Assembly (NCBI RefSeq): GCF_030867145.1
Contig: NC_134428.1
Span: forward strand, 23,353,537-23,417,536
Source of the DNA: Opisthocomus hoazin
Lineage: Eukaryota > Chordata > Aves > Opisthocomiformes > Opisthocomidae
Direction of reading: 5' to 3'
DNA: 64,000 nt
Of the stretch, positions 11,901 through 22,400 are shown in pieces. Each line of letters opens with the position of its first letter. The first letter of the stretch is position 1. Under the pieces are notes generated by a model. The model saw only the letters and a list, made by a program, of their open reading frames with translations. It did not search any database and was not told the origin of the DNA. Position numbers and translations under genes: made by a program.

Positions 11901-14900
11901 TTCTAACCATGTATAATAGATGGATCATTATTTTGTTTCCACAGAAGAGAAAAAGGAGGGCTAAAGCCTGGTCACGCTGTCAGCTGAGCAGAGCAAGTCC
12001 CTGACAACTGACACCAGGCAGAGTCACGAGCGCTGGCTCCCTTTGAAAACCAGGTCGCTTTTATTTAGGTGCCTTGTCACACGCTGGCAGCCTGCTGAGT
12101 CACTCTGCGCCCAGGTCCTTGAACCTTGCTGACTCATGCTGGGAAACCAGCTCCATCAGCTCTAGCTGAGACTGGAGTTTGCAGCCTTACCAGAAGGCAA
12201 TGTATAAAGATTGAGATGCGTGTTCAGTTAACTTGCACTTGAATTCCCAATATAGCCTCCATTTGAAAAAAAAAAAACCCAAACCAACAAAAAAACCAAA
12301 CAAAAACCACAAAAAAACAGCCAACCCAACAAAAAACCCCAAAATCAAACCCAAAGAGACATGGCTGAGGCCACATTTTGGCCCTTTGTCTTTGTCTGAT
12401 GACCTGCAGGGCTCAGCTATGGATTGAGCTGCAAGGACAGGACACAGCGGTCAGCGTGACATTTCTCACATAAATACTTGCAGAGTCAGTGTCAAACCTG
12501 AACATTGTATTTTAACAGCATTTCCCCATTCATTTAAAATTGCTGGAGGAGTTCAAAAGGCGCGGAGGTCCCAGCAGACTGAGATCTGTGAGGCGTTCTG
12601 AGGGGCTGTTTGTCTCGCTGTAAGCCTTTCATGTGAACCTGTAAAATGATGCTGCTCTCTGAAGTTGGTTAAGGAGCAAAGAAGCATTACAGGCCTTGAA
12701 CTTTGAAGTTATTGCTCCCAGAGGGGCGGCTCGAATGGCTGGGGAGCTTTTTGAGCCTCCTAACTTGTTTACATTTGAAAAGAAGATACCTTACTCTCCC
12801 CTTCCTCCCTTTTAACAGTGCGAAGTTTGGATAATCTAGTCCATTTTCAGACCGAAGTCTTGGCAACGATTTTAATCAGAATTCTCTGTTTTAGTCTGTT
12901 CTATTCCATCTCAGGGGAAGTGGATTAGACATCTTAACACGCATATTTTTTCCTCCTATTAATGTTTGATTGTTAACTTATTTTGAACAGACTTGAAAAT
13001 AATACCTTGCTCAGCACAAGAGGATTTTTTTTTTTATCCAAGAAATCATAAATCTTTTCTGATACAAAATTGACGTCAATATTTAATTCTGAAGGGCAAT
13101 AAATCCTTGCTGTAAGAGGAAGGCAGGCAGTGATAGGTATTCCATATTCAGAATACTAAATCCTGACCCTACGGAAGTCAATCGAGATTCTCCATGATGT
13201 GAAGAGGATCAGGATCTTGGCCTGCACTTCTTTCTACGCAATAATTGTTAATCTCTTCTTCACGGTCAGCAGTGTCAAGACTCTAGTATTTTTTTTTTCA
13301 CTTGAAATGTGTCAGAAGGGGAACCAAAGCTGGCAACATAGAAGGGGCAAAGTCTTCTGCTGACTGGAGGATGAGGAAGCGTTTTCACCGATTCCGCTGC
13401 ATTGCCCCTGGATCCTTAGCGCAGTAGCATACCTCAGCACTGTTGACTACCCAGTATGTAAATCTGGAGACTTCCTGAGTCATCACATTTCATTTCAGCT
13501 AATCAGCAGCAGGAACTTTTCTCACATATGTAACAAGTTAATTAAATTGCAATGGAGTGCTGAACACAAACTATAAGTAATTTATGTGTCTCTCTGTTTA
13601 GAGGCTGGATGAGATTCAGAACGCCAGTAGTTATGATATTGCTGAGTCTAAACGAGCTGAGTACAAGGAGGACATAGTTCAGCTGTCAGAAGCGCTCATG
13701 ACCTTGGAAATGCTGATAGCTGACCAGCTGGAGGTAAGGGTCAAGCACATACCCGCGAGACCTCACATCCAGAACACGGGGGGGTCATTTTTCTGTTGCT
13801 GCACCCTTCTGTTTAGCAGCCCGTTGCACAAAGAGGGGGGCATAGGTCTTTCAGTCAGGCCAATGTTGTGTCTCCATCTTATTCTTTCTCTGCTCAGAGT
13901 TGATCTGGGTGGGATCAGGCCCTGGACATTGATCCATTGCAACGCGTTTCTGTTTCTCGGAGCGGAGCGCAGCATGTCCTTCGCATCTATCCAAGCTGAT
14001 TTGCTAGACTTCAGAGAAAGCGACTTGAGGTCGTTCAGTCATTTTATAGGTCTGCGTACAGACGTCGCTGCATAGCATGGGGTACGCATTTGGGATTCTA
14101 GAGGTGTAATTCTTTGAAGCTGATCTTCACTATGAATAAGATTACACACATTCCTGCTCAGCTTACTGCATTTGCTTGCATAATAGCTGCCTTCTTTCTC
14201 TGCAGACTTTTCCTCAAAAACTAGGGCAGGGCTGCTAATGTACATCTTCATTTAAAATAAAAAAAAAAGCAAGCTGTTTAAAAATTAGCAGGCAGGAGCT
14301 GGGGCCTTGCTGTGTGCAAGCAGATGCAGCAGTTTACTTTTGTGAATGTGCATGACAGAAAGCAGCAGCTCAAAATGGATGCCTGGCTGCATCAGGATGG
14401 TGCCTTTTCATGTTTTCTGAATTGGTCCTCACGCATCTGCAGTCGCTGATGGAATGAGCAGAAACCTTCCTCCCTGCGTGCCCTCTGGATCTGCAGGATT
14501 CGGGTGGCTGCGTTTGAACTGTTGTCTCAAGATGTTGAAGTGCAACACTTCACAGATTCTCCATCAGCCATTTTTGAGAGAGTAATAGGCGGCAGCAATT
14601 TTAGTTTCTGAGGACTAAACCAAAAGCTGCAGTAAGCCCAGGCGTTGGTTACGCTTCCGACAAGAGGCCCTTCATAGACACGAGGAGACTGCAGCGTGGC
14701 AGCATGGGGGAATACAGCACTCTCCAGGCATCACTTAGGTGAGGGTAAAAAAGGATCAGCTGGCTTGCTCCAGACAGCGGGTAAAGGTATCATCCAGCCA
14801 GCTTCCCTCTGATAAACTGATTCTGATTTTCTGTCCCTGAAGGAGGGGAGACAACCTTGCAGCACTTTCAAAACACTTTAAATGCTTGAGGCAGTTCAGT

Positions 14901-17875
14901 TTCTGACCGTGCTAATAACAGCAGTGAGTCCAAATTATAATCAACTTTCAATTCTTCCTAGACTCCCTGGCTCCCTTTCATGTTTATGCAAGTTTTCATT
15001 GTAATGCTTCCTCTTTTTCCCTCTGTTAAGGAACTAACAAAGGATTTTAAAAGAAACGTTGCTGACATAGCATCGACATTCATTGAAAACGTGAAAGGGA
15101 TATATCCTTTTGGCAGTATGTTGGCCTGGACCTCCCAGTGACGTACGTATATCTCACCTCTAAATCAAGATATGAGCCATCACTATAGAATTTAATTTTT
15201 CTCCCCCTTTTTTTTAAATCAACAGAAAAGGTATTTTCCCAGCTTTGCAGGAATGGTCATTTAAAGCGCCCAGGTTCAGACTCTGGAGAGCACAACAGGA
15301 TCTAAGCTCTCCTGTGCTTAAAGTCTGTAGGACTTAAGCAGCTTTCTCCCACTCGGGAATCTTCCTTTCTTCTCCACATGGGCGTAACACAACCCTGGGA
15401 AGATCTGGTTAGACTGTTTCCTATGTACATGCTTGCCATAGCAGCCAATGAAATACTACAATTCATGTTGGAGTTTCTCTAAATGGCCTTCATTTTTGTG
15501 TTGTTGTTGTCTTCTGGAACAAAAAGCCAGAAGAGAATAATGAAGTGCTTCAGTGACAGGTTACACTAAATATATACAGCTGTTGGCCTGGTGCAAATAA
15601 TTGCACCATATTCAGAGCTTAACTTGTATCGTGGGAGGCCTCCCTCCATTTCCTTTGCAAACCTAGGCCCACTCTCAGTTCTGCATAATTTATTGCAGTG
15701 AGGATGAGACCCGACGTGTGCGAGCTGCAATTAAGAGCAGAAGGTGTGTATCCTGACACCACAACAGCTCCTGGCAGCAGCCAGGCTCTTCCCTGGGGAT
15801 GCCCGCTGCACGGACACTCAGTCTCTTGTTACAGGAGGTCATTTAATCTCTAAGGGTGAGCGGTGTGGTCAGTCTTTTCCTTAACCATCTTCTGTACAAT
15901 GACGCAGTGCCGGGACCTGGAAAACCGTCACCATGAAAAGCTGCTAGAGATCTCCATCACCACGCTGGAGAAATCAGCCAAGAATGAGCTTGATGAGGAT
16001 TTACCAGCTGATGTTCGAATGGTGAGGGCACCAAGAAATTCATCTCTGCTAGGGAGTTGCCAAGAAGAGGAGGCCACAGCCTCTTCTCAGCAGGGACGGG
16101 GTTTCCAGGAGGCTCAGTACAGCTCGAGCCATGCCTAAACCAGAGCATAACCTCCTCCCAAGAGGCCCCAGCCACTTGGCTGAACTGCGGTGCCACCGGA
16201 CATCTCCGCTGGCTAGGACAGGGAAAAACTGCACTGCAGCTTTCCCTGGGTGTTGCCAGAGCTGGTGGCAGCAGCCCCGGAGAGGTGCTGAGCAAGTCTC
16301 TCTCCTACCTCCAGCACAACTCGCTCCTCTGGCTGATTTCCAGACAGCCCCAACCCGGCAGACACTCCGGCAGTGTCTTTGCTGCACTCGCAGCTGGTGT
16401 TGTTCAGATTCTCCCTGCTCCCTCAGGAGAATCCGAACACCGCTCTGTCTTCCTTGCACCGGTGATTTCAAAAGCCCTCCCTAGAGCTCCCCAACCCGCG
16501 AGCTGATCTGGGGGCAGGACGTGGCGTTTCACGTGGGGCCTTCCACTGAGCTCTCAGTCTTGCTGCGACATCAAAGATCCCAGGAGCCTGTCAGAAAGCA
16601 CATGGATCATTGCAGTGCTCCAGTCAGCAACGCTGCTGACCTTTTTGCCTCCGTTATTCCTTCATTTTGTGGCTAAACGACTCGAGCTTTGCATTCGCCG
16701 TGGTTTTGCTCTGTCCAGGTTATCCCAGCCCCCCCATTACTCCAGGTAATCAAGAGCTGACAGACACAAAACAGACCCCTCGGCCCCCCTGGGGCAGCTC
16801 CCTGCTTTATGGCCTGTGCAGATGGCTGCGGTTACGCACCGCTGCTGTGCACCCATTTTGCTTCGCTGCCATCCATTTCCACAGAGAAGCAATCTTCATT
16901 TGTTCAACAGCTGCACTTGGCTGCAGGAGGAGAGTCATTACGGTTTAGCGAAGCCCCCCTTTATTCAGAGCCACGAGGGAAGTCACTGCTTCCATTAGAA
17001 GCTGGGACTCTCCAAAAATGAAGATTTACAGCCAGTGCCACTAGTGCAAGAGACCCTTCTAAGCACGATTTTCCACTTCCCGCACCTGCTGGGCCAGGCG
17101 TGCTGGAGCAGATGCAGCCTTGCTCCAACACCAGCTGCCCGCGGGGGCCTGCCATGTGCTGCCAGGCAGCCTGCCCGCAGCAGAGCGCTCGGCGGCAGCC
17201 GCTTGCGCCCTGCTCTGGCAGTGGAGGCTGAGGGTGCTGCCTCAGTTTCCCCACCCGTACTAGGGATAATATGCCATTACACTGTAGCAAGACCCGGACA
17301 CATCCTTGCAAGGGGTAAGGTGCTGGATTCCTCCTGATGACTCGGGCTTTGTCTGTACTCAGGGGGCTGATTTTCTTCCCCCGAGCGCTGCAGTTACTGT
17401 GCTGGTAGTTCTGAGCTCCGCTGCTTTCGCCCGCCCCCCTCCTCTCATCCGGTCACGTTACCTCCTAGCTTCTTGTGGACAAAAACACCATTGTCAACGC
17501 GGTCAACGCGTCCCATGGCATCCGCCTGCTGAAGATTAATAAGCGAGAGAGCGACATCCTCAGCAACACCTACCGCTGGCAGGCCTCCGTGACAGAGAAG
17601 GTAAGAGACCCTCCTGCTCAGGGGGATGGGGCACAGACAGGCTGGGCCCAAGTGGCGAGGTCGCTGCTAGGAAAGACCCTCCCTAGCCTTTGCTGGAGCC
17701 CTCTGTGCTCCAGGGACCCCGACAAGCCTGCGGATTCACTGCTTGGTTTCAATCTGTTCAGGCTTTCCAAAACGAGATCGACAGGAACCGCGACCGCGTC
17801 AAAGAGATCGTTCAGTACATTGACAGTCTGCAGGAGGAGCTGGAGAACATAGAGATCCTGGAGCAGACAGAGTAG
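2912..17875 (+). CDS. DRC3: DRC3 (LRRC48), nexin-dynein regulatory complex subunit 3
   Basis: Axonemal protein of the nexin-dynein regulatory complex, which links outer doublets and controls dynein in motile cilia and flagella. Coding exons, all phase-consistent: 2912-3068, 4482-4598, 6122-6288, 6885-7031, 8237-8356, 9277-9389, 10681-10855, 13602-13733, 15031-15101, 15898-16021, 17469-17600, 17762-17875. They give 522 codons plus TAG; human is about 523. Residues 1-52 are the N-terminal segment (MSQLYNNIEPNIIDGEMVQK). Residues about 53-190 are leucine-rich repeats (LHLDNNIIEKIEAL, LSLYNNRISKIEHM, LNLTGNPL) ending in a YLPDL-like cap (HLPDLVYLDF). Residues about 197-522 are charged, coiled-coil-rich sequence including NGSFLFDSMYAED and QCRDLENRHHEKLLEI. 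Introns 6 and 8... are mixed in type: those after exons 6 and 9 are AT-AC U12-type, all others GT-AG. The start is the first ATG of the exon and matches the family. The gene is intact and convergent with ATPAF2. Confidence 0.96.
3325..3400 (+). repeat. Ancient amniote interspersed repeat fragment (family uncertain)
   Basis: ATTGTGGTGACACCTACAGG and the next ~45 bases resemble, from memory, an old interspersed repeat common in turtles, crocodilians and birds (the form beginning ATTGTGGTAGCACCTAGAGG). It lies in DRC3 intron after the first coding exon. I could not assign a family name. Confidence 0.35.
7708..7870 (-). mobile_element. Old, diverged CR1-like LINE fragment
   Basis: The stretch with GGACTGGAAGGGCTTTCCAG, then AGTCCAGTCCCTGCT, then a pyrimidine-rich tail follows the order of an antisense CR1 3' end. 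It is far more diverged than the other copies. It lies in DRC3 intron 4. Confidence 0.5.
9390..10680 (+). other. DRC3: U12-type AT-AC intron of DRC3 (after coding exon 6)
   Basis: The exon ends CTG CAG GC and the intron opens ATATCCTTCC, matching the minor-spliceosome AT-AC donor ATATCCTT. No GT donor here preserves the frame. The intron closes with the branch motif CCTTGACT about 12 nt before a terminal CAC (AC acceptor at 10679-10680). The next exon starts G TAC AGG AAG, giving A-Y-R-K-E-F in line with human T-Y-K-D-K-F. Phase 2, 1,291 nt. Confidence 0.92.
11010..11178 (-). mobile_element. CR1 LINE 3' fragment
   Basis: Antisense CR1 3' end, moderately diverged: AATCGCAGAGTGGTGGAGGG, then GCAGGGACCTCTGGAGGGCA, then the region complementary to the terminal CR1 ORF2 codons. 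It lies in DRC3 intron 7. Confidence 0.75.
12255..12357 (+). repeat. A/C-only low-complexity tract
   Basis: About 100 bases contain almost only A and C, in CAAAA- and CCAAA-like steps; the complement is G/T-rich with TTTGGGG-like runs. It lies in DRC3 intron 7. The open frame across it (KKKPKPTKKPNK-like) is compositional. Confidence 0.8.
15102..15897 (+). other. DRC3: U12-type AT-AC intron of DRC3 (after coding exon 9)
   Basis: The exon ends GTG AAA GGG AT and the intron opens ATATCCTTTT, the exact AT-AC U12 donor consensus. Near its end is TTTTCCTTAAC, the canonical U12 branch-point element, followed by CATCTTCTGTAC with an AC acceptor at 15896-15897. Splicing gives K-G-I-M-T-Q-C-R-D-L-E-N, aligning with human S-L-M-A-Q-C-R-D-L-E-N. 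Phase 2, 796 nt. Confidence 0.95.
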
Positions 17876-18028
17876 GGCTGCCACGGGTGGGCAGCTGCCT
17901 TGGCTGGGGGCACCCAGAACGGCCCCCAGCGGCAGCACGCCCAGCAGGGACGGCTGCCTCTCCATGCCTGAGCTGCCTGGGACATTTCAGGCCAAAGGCA
18001 TACTTCTTCCATCCCACCATAAACTGCA

Positions 18029-18034
18029 AATAAA
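18029..18034 (+). terminator. DRC3: DRC3 poly(A) signal AATAAA
   Basis: An AATAAA hexamer lies about 155 nt after the DRC3 stop codon. It implies a short 3' UTR ending near 18050. Nothing competing is closer. Confidence 0.75.
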
Positions 18035-18054
18035 AGATACTGGCTCTGGAAAAG

Positions 18055-19005
18055 CGTCTGAAGCTCTGTCTCTTCCATCATGTTGGCGTGAAGCCTGTGC
18101 AGACAGAGCTCGGACCCGGTCAGCAGGGGCTATGGATCAACCGTGAGCCGATTGAACCAAATCATCGCAGCGTATCACGCCTGAAAGCTTTAGTACCTGC
18201 AAGCGCGGTGGCAGGAACCTGTGAGCCACGGGCACGCAGCAGCAGCCTGGGAGAGGAGTGCTCTCCATCAAACCCTCCCCCCGCCCCGAGACAGCAGCGG
18301 GTTTCCAGCTCAGCAAGCACAAGGCTGGCGGGGGCTCTGCGTGCCTGGGAGCCTTGTCTTCTCCCGCCTCTCGCAAAAGCAGCTTTCCGCAGCGTGAACA
18401 GAGCAGCCCCCAGCTCGCAGGAAGGGAAATCAATGGTTCCACAGGAGCTCACACACCGCCACTCGCAACAGCAGAGCGAGGAGTCATTAATTCCCCTCCT
18501 TGCTCGGTGACAGCAGCTGCTACGCTCGCTTGTGGGCAGCTTCTGAGGAACGACGCTGGCCGGGGCGGTGCTGCTCGAGGCAAGCAACAAGCAGAAAGGT
18601 AGCAAGGTTAAGTGAGAGGGTGGCTGCATACGCACGCTGGGGAGAGCGCGGGCCTCTCTGAAAGCCCCGTGGCTGGTGCTGCCCATCACACACAGATTTA
18701 ACTCATCGTGCCCTGCACTTCTGCAGATGGCAGGAGCTCAGGTCCCCCCCTTCTTGGTCCAGGACTGCACAGTCGTCTCCCTGCTACTCCCTGGCTGCAA
18801 GGGCAGGACACCGAGCACGGAGAGGCTGAGAGGGAGCAGATCTGTTCGGTAGTTAGCGTCTGCTCGGCTCTGCTCCGTGTCTTCTTCTGCCTGCAGCCAT
18901 CCCAGCACCTGCGTGGAGCCTGGCAGCTCAGGACCTACACCACGGTTTGGTGATTAAAACAAAGAAACAGGCAGCAGCATTGGCTTTCAGTATCTAGCAG
19001 GGGCG
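18055..19005. other. Intergenic gap between convergent DRC3 and ATPAF2
   Basis: About 950 bases between two converging genes. It is moderately GC-rich. I see no gene, RNA or recognisable repeat in it; the overlapping open frames on both strands lack splice, family or motif support. Confidence 0.6.
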
Positions 19006-19009
19006 TGCC

Positions 19010-19015
19010 TTTAAT
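19010..19015 (-). terminator. ATPAF2: Candidate ATPAF2 poly(A) signal ATTAAA
   Basis: TTTAAT on the plus strand is ATTAAA on the minus strand, about 460 nt past the ATPAF2 stop codon. It is the best hexamer seen before the DRC3 end. Confidence 0.45.
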
Positions 19016-19473
19016 CTAACAGAGAGACCCTGGTGTTACATACAGGCGCGCCGAGGGATGAAGAACAGATGCAACAGAGTCTGTTTTCAGATTTCCATAA
19101 CAAGTGTGTGTCAGGAGCTGGCAGCTATGAAGACATGTGGCATATGCTGGGTATGTCTGTGCCGCGCCCTGCCCGGGAAGCCGTTTCCTTCGCGGGAGCT
19201 CCTCTGATGAGTTACAGACACCGCTAACGGGCAGGGCTGCCATCTTGGGGAGGCAGAGGAAGCTCACCTTCACCTTTCCTCCTCATCGGCTCAAAACTGC
19301 CGGCGCTGCACTGCGGCAGGCAGCCCAAGCCAGCAGCTGCCCACAAAGTCGCAGCTCCTCGGCACGAGGCCGATCCCAGGAAAGGCGCGGTGGCAGGAGG
19401 GTGGTTACCGTCCCCTGGGTCACGGCAGCCAGCCACAGCTGGGTATTCTCCTCCCGCGCCTGGCCCAGCAGCC

Positions 19474-22400
19474 TCAGTCCTGCAGCAGCTTGTGTTTTAC
19501 CGTCGAGCTCTCCGAACAGAGGTGAACAAAGAGAGTCCCAGCTGCCGCGCGAGCACGCAGCTCGCACAGATCGTAGTCGTGGGCCCACTCCACGTTGCCC
19601 CACCGCTGAATCTGAAGGAGAAGAGGAATGCGAGTCAGTTCAGAACTGGATTAACGCAGAGCTGCTAAGCAGCTCTCAGCCTCCCTTTGCACGTTTCTGA
19701 AACACGGGTAACCCCCCAGGAGCTGTGCTGATCACCGACTACAGGGGCAGGGAGATCTCCAGATGAGTTTGGTGGAAGGACGTGCTTCATCTGCACCGGG
19801 GTCTGAGGCAAAGCCCCTTAAAGGGAGGGTGAAAAGATTCCCATCAACTTCAGCCGCTTTTGGGTCAGCGAGAGCTTCATGCCAGCCCAGCTTCCAGCAA
19901 GTTGTTAGCTTGGTGTCTACCAAGGCCGCCAGGCTGGATAACCTGGAGCAAGAGAAGCCAGCCCCGACTCTGCACTTCAGATTAGAGAGGGAGAAAAGCA
20001 GCCATCTGGGGTCTGAAAAACACAACTGGCAGCTCCGGGAGCACTCCAGGCTGCTGCGCCCATCATGTTGCTCTATAGCAGCACACTCCAAATTCTCTCA
20101 AACGGGGAGACTGGTGGAGTGGAACCTCTCCCGCAACAGCAGGCGCTTCCACTGCCAGTTATTTGTGGTGGGAGACGCATTTGTCATGCTGAGATTATTG
20201 CCATTTGAATTATAGGGCTGTTCTGTAACATCATTTACCTGGTATTCTTCCTCCAGGCGAGACAGAAGCACGGCTTTCTCTACTGTAATGTGCCTGTCAA
20301 TCAGCCCCATGGACAGAATCAGAGATTTCAGCTGGGTGATTACATATTCTATACCTGGAAGACAACAACCCAAACCAAACAAGACTCGTGGTTGTTTTCT
20401 GCAGCATTATGGCGGCATCTTCACACGCTCTGAAGAGACAGTCGGGGTGTGGTACCTCCTCAAGGACAGCGGGGTGTGGTACCTCCCACTTGTATCTGGG
20501 CACTGAAGCGTCAGATCTGCAGTTCCCAGCAGACACAAAGCGCTGTTCTGGCCACTGTCACTGCAGTGACAAAGGCTATGCCTTGGAAACCGCCTGCTGT
20601 CACTGTCACAAACCTGCCCTGGGCAAAGGCAAGGGATGCCTGTCCAGGCCCGAGTATTCCGGAGCTCAACTGAAAGTCCAGGGTGAGAGGGACTCCTATA
20701 GTGTTTGGTGCTAACAGAGCTGTCCGCATCTCTAACCACGCACAGAAGAACACTGCGCAAACGTGGGCGGTGTGCTGTGCCCTGGGAGAACTGTGTCGGC
20801 AAAGGACACGGCTGATGAAACTGCAGAGCTCTTTCCTGCCACACCACCTGCTACTGGCTTGCAAGACAGCCCTCTTCAGGGGAGGGGAGCGGGTGTCTGA
20901 CGGCTGAGGGACCTGAGCAAATCCCACAGACACGCACGGCCGGGAGGACGAGGAATGAAGGGCTCAGAACTTGGAGCTGCTCGTGGTTCAGCTCAAGCTG
21001 ATAGGAAATTGAGGCGCCCACGCGTGGACAGGGTCTAAGGAAGGAACTGAAGTCAGACTCGTCCTGCGCTACCAGTCTAGGCCAGACCTTGAATTTCAGG
21101 TCTGAAGTCGACCAGCTGCCCAGAGGCTCCCCTTTCCCAGGGAGGCATGTGCTCTTCCCTTCCATCCCACCAACCCCCATGACAAACTGTGAGGAAAAGA
21201 AATGATTCATTCAATGGGAAGGTTCCGCAAGCCCCGTCCCAGGAATCCTGTCCCCGATAGCTTTCCTCAGCTGCTCAGCTAGCATCTCCCGAGGGTTTCA
21301 CTGTCTGCTGCTCATTCAAGTCAGGCATTTGAGGACTTGGTCAAAGCAAACATTACTCAATTTCTTTATCTTTAGGTGTCATTCAGCAGTATCAGGTAAG
21401 ATCAAGTGGGCTATATGGGTGAAAGAGTGAGGGCAGCGCACAGAGCCACGGACACCCAGACTACTAAACCCCATTTCTTTTCCTGGCAACAAAGCTGGGG
21501 ACTACGTCACTAGAAAGTTTGGCATTAAAGAAGTTATTTGTGCTAGGGTAGAGCAGACGGCTCGCAGGCCAGCACAGTCAGACCCTGAACACTAGCGGCA
21601 CTAAGAGGAGAGTCCCTACCCATAACAAATACAGCCAGGAGACTGGCCTGGAGTTTTAAAACATAAACCTCAACAGCCTGATTATCTCAGCGTGTCAGCA
21701 GGAGGGGAAAAACATTGCAGTCACTCTCCCCCACCCCGTGGGGAGGAACCGCCCCCTCCGCTGGCACAGCCGCTCTCACCTTGCAGGGCCCACATGTTGT
21801 AGGACGCCAGATGGCTGACGAAGGTCTCCTTGGTGCTGGCTGGGATGTTTGGTCCCAGGATGCTGGTCGAGGAGCCGATCGCCACGTTGTACCTGGAACG
21901 ATCACCCGGCCCCTTAGAAAGGCACAGGGCTCGTGGACCTTGCAGCCCCAACAGTCACAAACCCTAGAGCTCCTGGCCTCAGCAGGGCAGGGCAGGGCAT
22001 AACCAGACAGAAATACCTTTGACCCCTTACCTTTTCTCAGCCCAGGCGACAATGGGATCCCATTCGTTCTTCTGCAGCTCTGCCAAGGCAGCCGGCTCCT
22101 CCACACGATAGCTGGGACATTGCAGAACAAAACCAGACTGGATGTTCACTCCCAGGCTGCCAGACTGCTCCCTGCCAGGCTGGGGCACACCTCTGGGAAG
22201 GAAGCCGCCCGCCCCGAGCATTAACAGGCTTGATCTTGCAACCCACGGGGGCTTTAAGGAACAAAAGGCACTTTGCTACCAATACAAGTAACCTGAGCTT
22301 CTTGTACCTTTACAGAGCACAGGAGGACTGGGCTGACAAGATTCCCCCAAGCCTTTCAAAGATGTTTTCTTTTCCCCAAGGAAATCTTCATTTCTTGCTG

